This document shows positions 1 to 10,410 of a DNA stretch of 43,291 bases, one piece after another. The stretch comes from Sphaerosporella brunnea (taxonomy: Eukaryota > Ascomycota > Pezizomycetes > Pezizales > Pyronemataceae). The notes under the pieces are model-generated. The model made no database searches. It was given only the letters and a program-made list of their open reading frames with translations, and was not told where the DNA came from. Position numbers and translations under genes: made by a program. The stretch lies in NCBI GenBank assembly GCA_008704415.1, contig VXIS01000375.1:1-43291 (forward strand). The letters are read 5' to 3'. How positions within the stretch are numbered: the first letter of the stretch is position 1; the number at the start of each line of letters is the position of its first letter.

Positions 1-20
1 CTGACGCGCTGGTTATGTAG

Positions 21-2387
21 CTAGATTTTACCAGGCTGCGGGCGAACGAACCCTTAGCGGGCTGAAAACATCAACGTTTGATGCCTTCCTGTATAAGAGA
101 AAAGTTATCTTCCGGGAGGTACATGCAGCGGTGGGACAAAAATCAGTTATCCATGCAGACTCAGACAGGGAATCGGAGAGTTCACCGCCTACGAGGCCAG
201 GCAAGAGGCGACGTAAAGAGACAGAACAAGTGAAGCATCTTGTGTGATGCTGCCACTGTACGAAGACCTGGGGACCATATACGGTGGACTACAAAACAAC
301 CAGTGCTTGGAAACGTCATATTGAGATCCATCACCAGGACATCCCCGCAGATGAAGGTGCTGAGCGTGCGATGATTGGCGAGATACGAAAAAAAGCAGCC
401 GGAGTTCCAACAGACACACCTTGGACTAAAGCTGCGACGTTTGGAGAGTCTGGACGCCCAAAAGGTGTATCTTTCCGGTCAGAAGTATACCGTGGTCTGT
501 TGGCAGAATTCATTGTTGAATCAAGCTCTGCCTTTTCTATTGTGGAATATCCTAGCTTCCACAAGTTGGTTCGCTATCTTTCCTCTGAGGTACCGCTGAT
601 CCGTCGTCGCACAGCCCAACGGGACATCATTGAACTACACAATGAGAAAAAGGAAGAGGTAAAGCAAGAACTTGATGCACACACCCAAGCAGGTGGACGT
701 GTCAGCCTTACCATGGATGCTTGGACAGCAAGCAACCATATTCCTTACCTTGGCGTTACTGCTCATTGGATTGACGGCTCACAATGGGAAATACGGAACC
801 AAGTACTTGCATTTCGACGACTACGGGGTTCCCACACAAGCGAAAACCTTGTTGCAGTCATACGCAATGTTGTTCAAGACTGGAACTTGACTCATTCAGT
901 GCGGGCTATCACTGGCGACAACGCCTCGGTCAATGACAAGTTCTTTAAATGCCTACAGCTGTTGGAGCCTGGTCTGCCGCGTGAGGATACGCAAGTGCGA
1001 TGTATGGCACATGTCATCAATCTGGCAGTACAAACAATTCTCAAAACCCTTAAAGCAACTGCTCCAGACGATGAGCGAACATTGATATCAGACTCTGAAG
1101 AGCCTTCCAGCCGTACGAATACTCGCCTACCTTCACTTGGTAGTCAACAGATACAGCCACCACCAGCTGAAACTCTGTTGACTGTACGTCAGCTTTTCTC
1201 AAAAATACGTGCTTCCAACCTTCTTTGGGAGGCTCTCGAAGGGCAATGCGAACGGTTAAAAGTCCCCTTTTTACACCCTATCATCGATACCAAAACGCGA
1301 TGGAACTCTACCCATAACATGATTAACCGCACTTTGCAACTGAAAGCACCACTCGGACAGATTATTCCTAGTGAAAAGAAGCTGAAAAATTTTCGCCTTA
1401 CCGCAGGGGACTGGAGTTTACCAGAAGACCTGCGTTCGCTGCTCAGTATATTTGTGTCAGCTACAGAGCGTTTATCAGGAAACACCTATCCTACACTCGC
1501 CTACCAGCTACCCTACTTTGCTATTTTAATCCAGAAGATGGAGGACTATCACACCGAGAGAGAGGTATTAGTCAATATTTCCCCGGCTGTACTTCAAGCA
1601 GAAGAGGCAGCGAGACGCCACCTGACAAAATACCGAGATGATACTGTAAACTTTACAAGTCACAAGTTGGCCATGCTGCTTGATCCGCGCTTCAAAACCT
1701 CCGGACTTTCTCAGATGGGCTGGACTCCACAGATGGCTGTGAATACAACAGCACATTTCAAGAGGATCTATAAAGAGCAATACAAACAACCCGCAGACCG
1801 AGCGGCAGAAGCAGAGAAAGCGAAGTCTAAACACTTGGACAGCGCACATTACGACAGCCAAGCACACGATGACCTCACGCGCCTCTTTGGTAGTCAGACC
1901 AGGCGGTCTGTTCACAGCACCATGGGAAGCTGTGAAACCACGCGGTATCTCTGTGAAGCCTGCATTGAGCTTACCGAAGATCCTCTTGAGTGGTGGAAAG
2001 CAAATGAACACCGCTATCCCATTGTTGCCAAAATGGCTCGCGATTATCTGGCCATCCCCGCTTCTAGCGTGCCCAGTGAGCAGTTATTTTCTCAGTAGGT
2101 CTTCACCTTTCCTTCGGATGCCGATGGCTAATTGTTTTCTTGATAGGGCGGGAGATGTCATAACTAAAAAGCGCAACCGCTTGCTGGAGGAATCCAGCAG
2201 CGCCGTGTTGCTACTCAAAAGCTGGCTCAAGCGCAAGGGTGAAAGCAACTGGGATATCTACGGTGGCGGCGAGGTTCAAGCAGCGGTGGAGCAGGTGGTG
2301 GGGGATGGGGAGGCTGAGGGAATGGACGCACCGCAAGAAGCTGCGCTCGAACTTGATTCCGGGTCGGAGTTGTCAGACATCGAATGA
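21..2387 (+). pseudogene. hAT transposase, two visible exons, nonsense codon in the BED finger
   Basis: DNA transposase that would cut and paste the surrounding element. Visible exons are 21-2094 and 2147-2387; an upstream exon of about 29 codons lies outside (seen in the second copy as 7424-7511). The protein starts with a basic segment, then a BED zinc finger (CxxC at 248-259, paired histidines in RHIEIHH near 310-330), an RNase H-like core with TMDAW at about 710-727 and TRW at about 1295, and the hAT dimerisation region (SSVPSEQLFSQ joined across the intron to AGDVITKKRNRL). A TGA at 245-247 directly before the first zinc-binding cysteine interrupts the frame; tryptophan is usual near this position, so TGG to TGA is the likely change. 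The frame is otherwise open for about 2.1 kb, so inactivation looks recent. The tail after the dimerisation region is acidic (GMDAPQEAALELDSGSELSD) and may be family-specific. Confidence 0.88.
2095..2146 (+). other. Spliceosomal intron (52 bp) in the hAT transposase
   Basis: Donor GTAGGT at 2095 and acceptor TAG ending at 2146, with a GCTAAT branch-site-like motif at 2127-2132. Without splicing the frame stops at TAG 2096-2098 in the middle of the conserved dimerisation motif. Removing the 52 bp joins a split codon (CA|G) and restores the family motif LFSQ-AGDVITKKRNRL. Short length and branch site fit fungal introns. Confidence 0.85.
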
Positions 2388-2448
2388 TGTATATAGAGGC
2401 ATGCAGAATCTCACGTCCTCCTTCTTAGTCCTTCCTCGGCTCGCGCAT

Positions 2449-2585
2449 GGCAAATTGTATGGTGGCTCGAGCCGAAGCTCGAGCTTTGCAGGCTCGGCTC
2501 GGCTCAACGAGCCAAAGTCGTGATGAGCCGAGCCTGCACGAGCCGACCCTCCGGCTCAGCTCGAGCCGGCTCATGTCCATCACTA
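2449..2585 (+). repeat. hAT 3' subterminal palindromes and terminal inverted repeat
   Basis: Dense GGCTCGAGCC-type words precede the 3' terminus. Perfect palindromes include GGCTCGAGCC (2464-2473) and AAGCTCGAGCTT (2475-2486), and the words recur in both orientations to the end of the element. The same words occur inside both ends of the copy at 7178-8152. Clusters of short subterminal motifs are the usual transposase-binding sites of hAT elements. The TIR itself occupies roughly the last 23 bases. Confidence 0.75.
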
Positions 2586-2679
2586 TGCATACACTGACAT
2601 CAAGAAAAAGAAAACGAAAGCGAGATACAAATCCAACGTGAAGCCCCTACCCATCAATCTCCGCCGCCCGCTGTTGCAA

Positions 2680-2830
2680 GCAAAACATCAGCAGTTCGGA
2701 TCCGTATTCTTCCGCCTCTCTTCCGACCTGAATTTCCTCGGTTAAAGAGTGTGATTTGTGAGCAAAACGTCAGCAGTTCCGCTGCATTTTATTACCACTC
2801 TCCTCCGAGCTGTAGTTTTTGGGTTAAACG
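2680..2830 (+). repeat. Diverged tandem duplication, about 82 bp
   Basis: Two copies starting GCAAAACATCAGCAGTTC (2680) and GCAAAACGTCAGCAGTTC (2762) run in parallel through a TTCCGCCTCTCTTCCGA-like stretch to GGTTAAA. The rest of 2586-3399 shows no convincing gene; short open frames there lack recognisable motifs. Confidence 0.55.
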
Positions 2831-3399
2831 TACGCGGATTCTGCCGGTGATCGACAAGTCAATTGATCGCGATCGACGCTTTTGCTCCGGCGGAACAAGC
2901 ACCCAGCGAACAGGGCGGTTAGTGGCCCTGAGTTTGGCCCGCTGACCGAACCGATCTTGACCTGGGGGACCCGGCGCCGGCCAGCACCTATCAGATATCC
3001 AGACTTTTCTTACACCGGCGCGAACCTATCAGTCTTTCCGTATCATCGGCCCGACCTGACCCACTCCGTGGGGACCGGTTTGACCTAGCGGGCGGCTGCA
3101 CTATGGACGGCCCTGCAAGTATCTGGCCTGCAGACGTCTCTCTCGTCTCTCGACAACCACCATGGCGATGGACAAAACGACAGGAAGCGACACTCGACGA
3201 GAGAATTGACTTAGAAGGCAGGGGTTTCGCCCAAATGGACAACGAAAGCGGGGTGTGGCGCTGAGGATCTACCAGCAAACAAGACCTGCGAACCGCACCG
3301 CCAAACAAGATGCCGGAGAGCGTTGGAGACACGCGGGGAGAGTTTTTATGCAAAATGCCGTCTGCTACGTTGCAGAGCACGTCTAATCCCTCACCCTAG

Positions 3400-3819
3400 G
3401 TATACCCAGGGTGCTGGGACGGTACCTGCGGGGACTGCCGCCGTGCTAGGAGAAAGACCTGGCTTGATGAGGAAGCGGTACCGCTGGTGCCCAAGCGTAA
3501 GAGGTGGTCGGTCCAACAGCGGAAGAAAGTGGAGGAATGCGACGAGAAGGTTGTGAGTTCGGCTCGTGTTCGCCGTCCGACCTCCACGCGGTATCCCAAA
3601 TGCGTTCCAGCCTCGCTATCTCCGCCAACCTTCACCTCTGTACGCGCCGCTGTCGGCATTACCTTTGGATCCTCCAAAGGAGCGGAAAAAACAAGCGTGA
3701 CAGTTTGTGCGTGGATTCGCCGCAATACATTGAGGAATTTCTTGAATCATACGTGGTGTCATTCATCTGGTGGTCCTAAGGACCATCCACCGGTTGACGA
3801 TGGTTCCATGCCAGGATAG
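3400..3819 (+). CDS. Possible exon of an unrecognised protein
   Basis: An open frame of 140 codons entered directly after a CCCTAG at 3394-3399 that could be a splice acceptor, ending at TAG 3817-3819. The peptide begins with a cysteine/arginine cluster (CWDGTCGDCRRARRKTW) and a basic segment (VPKRKRW, QQRKKVEE). CxxCRRARRK resembles the start of a Zn(II)2Cys6 fungal regulator finger, but the remaining cysteines are absent, so this is only a hint. A second frame (3770-4069) continues with a charged, plausible sequence ending near the poly-T tract at 4027-4048, so a spliced gene or a relic is possible. I do not recognise a family. Confidence 0.22.
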   Translation, partial: VYPGCWDGTCGDCRRARRKTWLDEEAVPLVPKRKRWSVQQRKKVEECDEKVVSSARVRRPTSTRYPKCVPASLSPPTFTSVRAAVGITFGSSKGAEKTSVTVCAWIRRNTLRNFLNHTWCHSSGGPKDHPPVDDGSMPG

Positions 3820-4551
3820 ATACCTCCAAGCAGACCAAGCGGGTATTGTCTCACTCCCTCCAAGGTTCCCTGACCTCAACCATTCGAGAATGTCTGGCAA
3901 GATTCATTCGAAGATTAGTAACGCCCATACTGAGGAGGAGTTCATAGAGCTGGCTCAGCGGTTGGACGGTATGAGACAGTATGGGAGGGGCTACAAAGTA
4001 TTGAGCACCCTCCATCACGTTACGTGTTGTTTTTTCGTTTTTTTTTTCTTCGGGTTCTGGCAGAGGTAACGGGGAACATCTTGTCACCCACGTTGCCCGA
4101 GTGTACGTTGGGGTCAGCGTCTAGCAGACAAGACCGTCTCATTCCCGCAAGGATAAATACAATTCCATTCCATTTCAAAACTATCTAAAAATCCAGCATC
4201 GAAATCGCTCCACAGTATCGTCACCAAAGGTCCTCCACGGCTCCGCGTCAAAATGGTAGAGCTGTGCAGTCCGACGGCACGAGAAGCATGCAATATATGT
4301 GTGCGGCCACGTCGTCTCCTCCAGCTTCAACGAGTCAATCTCCTCCACCCCGCGCATTAGGTGGGGTCAAACTGCGGCCAGATGCAGCCATCTCTTTGTC
4401 TGCGGAATCCAGCTGCCTTCTCGAGGATAGCTTCGTTGGTGAGAGTTGCAAATGCAGCCATACCGTTGAGTGTGCCGCCGCTGAATGCCTGCTTGTTGCC
4501 GAATCATAATGGCAAGGCGGTATCGCATCCGGGAGGTTTGGCTCGCCGATG
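3820..4551. other. No confident gene; homopolymer T tract
   Basis: Contains a T-rich tract around 4027-4048 and short open frames on both strands without recognisable motifs. Nothing regulatory can be supported. Confidence 0.4.
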
Positions 4552-5027
4552 GATGGACCTGGGTGCGGGTCCAGTTCATATCGAGACTGGGGTCGCCGTA
4601 TACGTCGGTGGTGTTGAAGATCCAATCCGCAGTCCGCGTCACAGACAGCACACATGCTGCCGTGACCTCTACCCCGTTGCACAGGATTCTGTGTATATGA
4701 ATTGCCAATGGATGGACCTTGATCCGGGTCCAGTTCATATCCAGAATGGGGTCGCCGTAAACGCGCAGGTGTTGAAGATCCAATCCGCAGTCGGCGTCAC
4801 AGACAGCACACATGCTGCCGTGACCTCTACCCCGTTGCACAGGATTCTGTGTATATGAATTGCCAATGGATGGACATTGATCCCGGTCCAGTTCATATCC
4901 AGAATGGGGTCGCCGTAAGCGCGCGGGTGTTGAAGATCCAATCCGCAGTCGGCGTCACAGACAGCGCAGATGCTGCCGTGACCTCTGTTTCGTTGCACAT
5001 GATTCTGGGGCTATGGATCTCCAGCCG
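4552..5027 (+). repeat. Tandem array of three 158-159 bp units
   Basis: Units start at GATGGACCTGGG (4552), GATGGACCTTGATCC (4711) and GATGGACATTGATCC (4869). Each runs through GGGTCCAGTTCATAT, GGGGTCGCCGT, GTTGAAGATCCAATCCGCAG, GTCACAGACAGC and GCTGCCGTGACCTCT to a degenerate GTTGCACATGATTCTG. The first spacing is 159 bp and the second 158 bp because of one inserted base in unit 1. Units 2 and 3 are nearly identical; the end of unit 3 diverges. The period is not a multiple of three in two of the three steps, so a repeated protein domain is unlikely. A more distant copy lies at 5428-5548. Confidence 0.85.
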
Positions 5028-5427
5028 ACTGCTCAATACTCGGACTGCAGTCTAGACAAACTGGTTAGCTTTTTCGTCCTGCCGGAGATGCAAGGAGGGT
5101 GCAAACCTTGAAACGTCGTTTTTGTCGTGTTTTTTCGGGCAGATGGAAGAAGAGGGAATGGAGGATTCGCGGCCTTCAAATCTGATAAGCATTGGCTTCC
5201 TTACGGCGGATCCGTTGCGAGCTACCTATCGTTTGTAGGTAGGCGCATATTGTGCTGGCGATCTTCACTGGGACTCACTCGCCAACCGGTCTCCACATTG
5301 CGATGGTGGAGATTATAGCGGAAGCCGAAACCTAGCTCTTCTTGACCGTCATTGGTCTGCCGCAGCTTGGTTGCTCCCGGTTGCGGCATCCCAAACACCG
5401 GGACAGTTTCAGTTGCGTGTTAACGGT

Positions 5428-5548
5428 TCCTAATTCGGGTCCGGTCCATGTCGAAAATGGGGTCGCCGTAAACCTCGAAGGTGTCGAAAATCCCATGTGC
5501 AGCACGCCTGCCTTGACCTCTCCCGCGTTCCACATGATTCCGTGGTCC
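5428..5548 (+). repeat. Isolated diverged copy of the 158-bp unit
   Basis: The stretch from CGGGTCCGGTCCATGTCGAA through GGGGTCGCCGTAAACCTCGA and TTGACCTCTCCCGCGTTCC to ACATGATTCCG follows the same word order as the array at 4552-5027. It is about 400 bp downstream of the array and clearly older. Confidence 0.7.
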
Positions 5549-7177
5549 GCGCACTGCATGCGCACCAACACGTCGCGCGCATTGTTCTTGCGATGCGCGA
5601 ACCGCGCCAACAGCATGCAGCTCCGCGGTGTCGCGCGCCGCATCCAGCTCCGCCAGGTCGCCCAGAGTCGCGACTGCCCGGAGGATATCAAGTTGAGTCC
5701 ACAGGTTAACGCTCGCACTGGGTGCAAACCTCGCAAGCTGGATGGTGTTTGGATACGGAGAAACATCGGCAAATCGCCTTCACTCCTTGATCCGCCGCAT
5801 TCTGCTGCTTTATCTTCGTTCTGCTCACTCCCGTCTTTGCTGATTATTTTGGCGCCCGCTACCTTCCCGGCGTTGACGCGCGCGGAGGTGTTTTGCTGGG
5901 CAGGTATCTAGGTACCTAGGTAGGTAGGTGTAACGGGGAAACTTTGAAACTCCGCGTTGTCAGTTGTGACATCAGCATGATCAATGATGCGTATGGGCCC
6001 GGCAGCCGCCAGGCGTTCGATTTTTTCGATGTTTGACGTGGTCGCTTGTTGTTGTGGTTTTCACGCTGTGGGCTTCAAGAATGCGTGTGGATGAATGTAA
6101 ACAGCCGTTTCTAGAAAAATAGGCACGCCAGCTTCAAGCTCTCAATCTAGCTAACAACCCAAACCCCGAGTATCCCGTAATCCTCAATCACACCGAAGTT
6201 TTCCTCGTAATACATGTTGCTACCTGTCTCACTCCCTGTGCTTTTCCCTCAGTGAACACCGGATACCAGATTTCACGTCAACTCACCGCCATCGATTTGT
6301 GTTATTCCAAGTTGCAACACCGCCCGTATTTCACACCCATCGAGGCATCCCCAGTATCCAGCAGGCAGTCTGTTTCACCCACTGGGACCACGTCGTGGTC
6401 TCCAACGGCGACCTGGGTAGATCACCACGCTGTTGGCAGGACAGGCCGGACGAACTGGCTGCGGCGATGTGATGGCAGTGCAGTCGCAGGGGCCCTCAGG
6501 TCCCAGGCCACGGTTAACACGACTTGCGTCTCCACACGTGCAGGCGGCGGTAGTTGGCAGACAGCAGAAAGCTTCGCGGCGCTGCGGCCCATGTCGCATC
6601 AGGCCATAAAGAAACCAATGCACGCGGCGTTCTCCATACGCGTGCCGCGTATCCAGTGGCTGGATGTATAGCTCAGGGTATATGTCGTATAACCTGACCG
6701 TGTTGGCAATGGATCGGTGATGCGCCGGCCGCGCCGTGGTCTCGGACCATAGCCCGCATTGCAACAAAAATCATCGGAATATCTACGAGATGATAGCCAC
6801 AACATGGTAACAGTAATCACCAGGATGTTTGATTTGGAACAGGTTTAAGATGTTGTCACAGATGATAACTACCCAACCTGACAAGGGTTGACAGTGCAAT
6901 GACAGCTGGGCTAAATTGGATGAACGCAGTCCATATGAACACCATGTTTAAAGTTGTTGAGAAGTCTCAAATCCCGCATATATACGCGTAAGTTGGCAAT
7001 TATAATGTGTAATAAATAAAACAAATGTGATAGAAGTGACACCTAAAAACGCGCAGCCCCAATCATGTTTCCATGTCACACACAGAAGCTCCGACCTCCT
7101 GTAATTGGGGAAACAGCACATCCTACCTCCGGTTCACTATGAAACAAAATTCAAAATGATCAACGAAACATTAACAT
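5549..7177. other. Gene-poor stretch with a TAGG microsatellite
   Basis: No gene can be supported. A TAGG-like microsatellite lies near 5906-5932. Open frames on both strands (for example 6252-6671 plus and 6375-6767 minus) overlap each other, lack motifs and show no flanking intron signals that would join them. An ordinary host exon in this interval cannot be excluded. Confidence 0.4.
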
Positions 7178-8152
7178 TAGTGATAAACATGATCCGAGTC
7201 GGTATGAGCTGAATCTCGGGTGAACCGAGCGGGCTCGAGCTGGTTGCTCTGTGAGCCAAACTTCAGCTCGAGCTTTTGGCTTGGGCTGCGAGATGTTGGA
7301 ACATACAAAGTTCCGGTGGGTTGACCCAATTCTATAGTCCACCAAACCAAATACCCCATCCTCCTGCACGGCAATCTACCCACCTTCGTCACTGACGCCC
7401 GTCAACCACCACTGTTACGCACCATGGCCGTACATTCCCCTCGCCGCTATGCTGCTGGCGGAGTAGAAGACCAAATTCAAGACCTGTACACAAAGATGTT
7501 CGCAAGTTGGGGTAAGTTTGTGTAGACTCCCTGTCCCTTCAAGACTTGTGCATTGGACTGACGCCCTGGTTATGTAGCTAGATTCAACGAGCTCATGGGT
7601 GAACGAACCGTCAGCGGGCTAAAAACATTTACGTTTGACGCCTTCCTATATAAGAGAAAGGTTTTTGTTTCGTGAGATGCCTGCAGCGGTGGGACAACCA
7701 CTAGTTATCCATGTGGACTCAGACATGCAGTCAGACAGTTCACCACCGGCAAGGCCAGTCAAAAGGGGCGAGGCTTACCAGGACGCAGCGGTCCAGGGAG
7801 AGCTAGACGGGGACCTGGAGGGGGACAGGGAGGTCGAGGGAATGGACGTACGGCAAGAAGCATCGCTCGAACTTGAAGGCCTTGATTCCAGGTTGCAATC
7901 GTGAGATATCAAATGATGAGTAGAGGACTCGGACGCTTGTGAGGTTTGATTTGTATATGGAAGAGCGCAGAATCTCACGTCCTTTGACCTCCTCCTTTTA
8001 CACTGGCTCGCACATGGCAAATTGAATGGTGGCTGGAGCCCAAACTTGAGCTTTGCAGGCTCGGCTTGGCTCAGCAAGCCAACGGCGTGATGACCCAATC
8101 CTGCACGAGCCGACCCCACGGCTCAGCTCGAGCCGGCTCATGTCCATTACTA
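7178..8152 (+). mobile_element. Non-autonomous hAT element (internal deletion derivative)
   Basis: A 975-bp relative of the element at 1-2585. Left end TAGTGATAAACATGATCCG (7178) and right end, read inward, TAGTAATGGACATGAGCCGG (8152) match at about 18 of the first 24 bases. Bases 7560-7760 parallel 1-205 of the window and 7765-8152 parallel about 2266-2585, so roughly 2.05 kb of transposase core is missing. It keeps both termini and the subterminal palindromes and so could have been mobilised in trans. No clear 8-bp target duplication is visible (ATTAACAT before, ATCAAAAG after), so it is old or the edges have drifted. Confidence 0.85.
7424..7917 (+). pseudogene. Remnant of hAT transposase: first exon, intron, tail
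   Basis: ATG at 7424 opens exon 1 (7424-7511; MAVHSPRRYAAGGVEDQ then IQDLYTKMFASW). Intron 7512-7577 has donor GTAAGT and acceptor GTAG. Exon 2 resumes ARFNELMGERTVSGLKTF and aligns with the full copy (ARFYQAAGERTLSGLKTS). A one-base insertion near 7660-7690, compared with the other copy, breaks the frame before the deletion junction near 7765; the remainder parallels the acidic transposase tail. This copy shows the start of the protein that is cut off at the left window edge. Confidence 0.7.
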
Positions 8153-8529
8153 ATCAAAAGTGTGTACTAACCCCATCTTCACCCTAATACATCCTCAATA
8201 TTACCGCAATTGGATGGGCTCCACCAGTGAAATACCTACACTTTGGACGGTTTACGGTGCACATTTGTTTGCGTCAGTAACGACTTGCACTCACCATGTT
8301 ATCTGCCATGGAAATTCGATTGCACCGCCCGTTCTGTGGCAATAGGCAGTGCAAATCATTGGTTTCAATAGCCAGCCAGCCTGGCTAGCTGCGTGGGCCT
8401 GAATAACAAGCCGCGCTCGCCTTATAACCGGCGTCGCGGCCGCTACACCACCTGTCATCGCGGTTTTGCTCTGGGAAGATAACAGATGATTATCACTTGA
8501 TTGTCGCTTAACTGGATAGTCGTGTGCAC

Positions 8530-8550
8530 ATTTTACATATAAAAAGGCAA
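8530..8550 (+). promoter_or_regulatory. TATA-like element upstream of a small open frame
   Basis: CATATAAAAAGGC at about 8537-8549 lies 130 bp before the ATG at 8677. The preceding sequence contains partial inverted repeats around two GGCTAGC words (8374-8400 and 8560-8575). The TATA-like match is good but there is no independent evidence of transcription. Confidence 0.3.
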
Positions 8551-8676
8551 CACCCAGTCAGGCTAGCTGACCGTGGTTTTTTTGGCCGGCTGTTGAGAAC
8601 ACTGCTGTGTACCAAGGCGCCGTTCAGCGTAGTGAGCACATACTCCACAATCCGCCCTGTCATCGCCCCCTAGCTA

Positions 8677-8948
8677 TGACCAAAACCGGACAAGCACCCA
8701 AGATCTGCCACTCAGTATTTAAACAGTGTGGTCGGCTTCCTAGACGTGACATCCGTTTATTCTGTTCCTGGATGTCGCGCGTCTCCCCTGTCTCGTGGAT
8801 CTTTTTGTTTCTGGAGTTTCTCGTGCTGGCCAGATTTTCGACTGACATGACACGCCACTGGTTCGAGGTTGAGGGCAGTCTCGACCCGGTGTTGCAAGTC
8901 CTTTCCGACCCCGCTGAACAATCGGTGCGATCGATCTTCCGGAGGTGA
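8677..8948 (+). CDS. Small hypothetical protein with one hydrophobic segment
   Basis: From the ATG at 8677 the frame gives 90 aa. It starts with a basic region and has a single strongly hydrophobic stretch in the middle (VSPVSWIFLFLEFLVLARF), which would fit one membrane span, then an acidic C-terminus. No family is recognised. The 3' part overlaps the first unit of the repeats at 8866-9660, which weakens the coding case. It may be spurious. Confidence 0.2.
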
Positions 8949-9660
8949 GCTAACGCGGGGGGGTCCGGCACTGATACTGGCAGCAATTGAGTGCATTCAA
9001 TTGGTCGCCGAGCGGAATACGGTCCTCTGGGTCGTCACAATCGGAGAAGTGAAGTCCTCGAACGCGCAGGATCCGCAACGGATGTTAGTATCTGGGGCTG
9101 TTAGCTGCTAAATGAAGGCCACATAACTGGCATTGATCGCTTGCAGGCGGCGAGGTTTCAGGCAGTCTCAACCCGGGGTTACATTCTCCTTCCGGGGCAT
9201 CCAGGTATACACCTCTTCCGCGTTAGACTGATGGCGGCCCGTGTGACAAGGCCCCACGGACACATGGCGCCGGGGTTCGTGGGAGCCCACTCCGAACGCC
9301 GTCGCGGCATTGACGGATACTGGAGGTCGTCGTGATCTGAGAAGTGGCAGTGCTGTATCCGCGACGGATGTTAGTATCTGTGGCTGCTAGATTCTAGATG
9401 AAGCGCAGCTACCCGGTATTCCTCAATTCCAGGCCGCAAGGTTCAGAGCAGTCTCGACCTACGGTTGCCGACTCCTTCTTCAGGATCCGGCTCGGGGGTG
9501 CGTGGGTCATGTCGGGGAGGAGTTGGTGAGCTCGCTGTCACTAAAAATATCGTGGACAGCGACTTTGCCGCGCGGCGACTTGCGCAGAGGCGATGTTAGC
9601 AACTGTGGTTGCTAGGTGCTAGATGACTGCCACATACCTGGCATTCCTACATTCTAGGCG
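8866..9660 (+). repeat. Three diverged tandem units of about 225-286 bp
   Basis: Anchor words recur in order. GGATGTTAGTATCTG-like sequence occurs at 9081, 9367 and 9592, each followed by a variant of GGCTGCTAGATTCTAGATGA, then CTGGCATTCCT and CAGGCCGC. GGCAGTCTCGACC-like words occur at 8876, 9160 and 9446. Spacing is 286 bp and then 225 bp, so the last interval has lost sequence. Similarity is moderate, so the duplication is old. Confidence 0.65.
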
Positions 9661-10243
9661 CAAGCTACCGTGTCGTGTGCGGTCCACGGGGTTGTACATG
9701 ACCTCCGTACACGCACGGGGTGAGCTATCGTGCGCATCTGGTTGGCTTTCTCACTATCCGCAAATTGCGGGTTTGTTGTGGGCGGAGGTAGGTTCAATCC
9801 GCGCAGGCCAGACTGTGATGTCAACCACACCTCAACATCATTGGGATAGGCAATCCCCACCAGGTTTCGTCGCAGTCCTTTCTGGCCTTGCAACCAGGTG
9901 CTTTCCTAGACTAGGGAATGCAGTGCGCTGCGGGGGCGATTCTTTCACCGTAGCGGAGGGGGGGGATAGAGGAGGGTTGGCGCGGTGGGTTGCACGAGAC
10001 GGGGCTATGAGATGGGGCGTGTTTCCGCGCGGATGTCCTGATAGAGATCACTCGCGACGAGATCGTGACCGCTTGCCTCTACCGAGAGGTGCTGCGCCTT
10101 GTCTTGCGCGTCTAGCCCCGTCAATCGCTCTCCGACTGAACAAATCGACACATCGCGCTCACCGCACGATTGCGCGCAACCATAAAGTCGCGTCCGGGCT
10201 CCCTGAACACCAGCCACAGCGTTGTATCTACGGTACGCGCTAG
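9623..10243 (+). CDS. Open frame of 206 codons, doubtful
   Basis: ATG-started open frame that begins inside the third unit of the tandem repeats and runs through GC-rich sequence. The product is arginine-rich with no recognisable domain, signal peptide or membrane span. GC-rich non-coding DNA often gives such frames, so I rate it as probably not a gene. Confidence 0.13.
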   Translation: MTATYLAFLHSRRKLPCRVRSTGLYMTSVHARGELSCASGWLSHYPQIAGLLWAEVGSIRAGQTVMSTTPQHHWDRQSPPGFVAVLSGLATRCFPRLGNAVRCGGDSFTVAEGGDRGGLARWVARDGAMRWGVFPRGCPDRDHSRRDRDRLPLPRGAAPCLARLAPSIALRLNKSTHRAHRTIARNHKVASGLPEHQPQRCIYGTR

Positions 10244-10390
10244 TGTCAGTGTGAGGTGTGAATGACGGTCGCTCCAAGGAGGCTATGAAGTTGTCTGAGA
10301 TTTTGCCGCCTGAAAGGGCACTCAAATCTATCAAAATTTGAAGCTGTGATAAGCTAGGAGGCAGTTCGAAGAGGCGGAAGACGCAATATA

Positions 10391-10410
10391 TTGTATGGGG
10401 CCCCATACAA
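10391..10410. repeat. 20-bp perfect palindrome
   Basis: TTGTATGGGGCCCCATACAA is its own reverse complement over all 20 bases and does not extend further. Perfect palindromes of this length are rare by chance and could be a dimer-binding site or a cruciform. No gene lies next to it. Confidence 0.8.

Larger units (their letters stand above)
1..2585 (+). mobile_element. hAT-family DNA transposon, 5' end outside the window
   Basis: A class II hAT element. The visible part runs from inside the first intron of its transposase gene to a 3' terminal inverted repeat that, read from the outside, begins TAGTGATGGACATGAGCCGG and ends at base 2585. The assignment rests on the BED-type zinc finger, the hAT C-terminal dimerisation motif of the encoded protein, and GAGC/GCTC-rich subterminal palindromes. 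The second copy at 7178-8152 shares both ends with it and supplies the missing first exon by comparison. The 8-bp target duplication cannot be tested because the left end is outside the window. Family assignment is secure; the element is probably inactive because the transposase frame carries a stop. Confidence 0.9.

Noticed and set aside
4367..4998. Minus-strand open frames with cysteine-rich repeated peptides (CAVCDADCGLDLQH)
   Set aside because: They are translations of the 158/159-bp tandem repeats; the frame shifts between units and stops occur inside them.
6252..6767. Overlapping plus and minus open frames of 130-139 codons
   Set aside because: They overlap on opposite strands and neither shows a motif or intron context; kept as unassigned sequence.
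7170..8160. Copy-2 hAT target duplication
   Set aside because: The 8 bases before (ATTAACAT) and after (ATCAAAAG) do not match well enough to claim a duplication.
9786..9805. GGTTCAATCC, resembling a tRNA B box
   Set aside because: No A box or cloverleaf could be built around it; the stem next to it closes an 11-nt loop. No tRNA gene supported.
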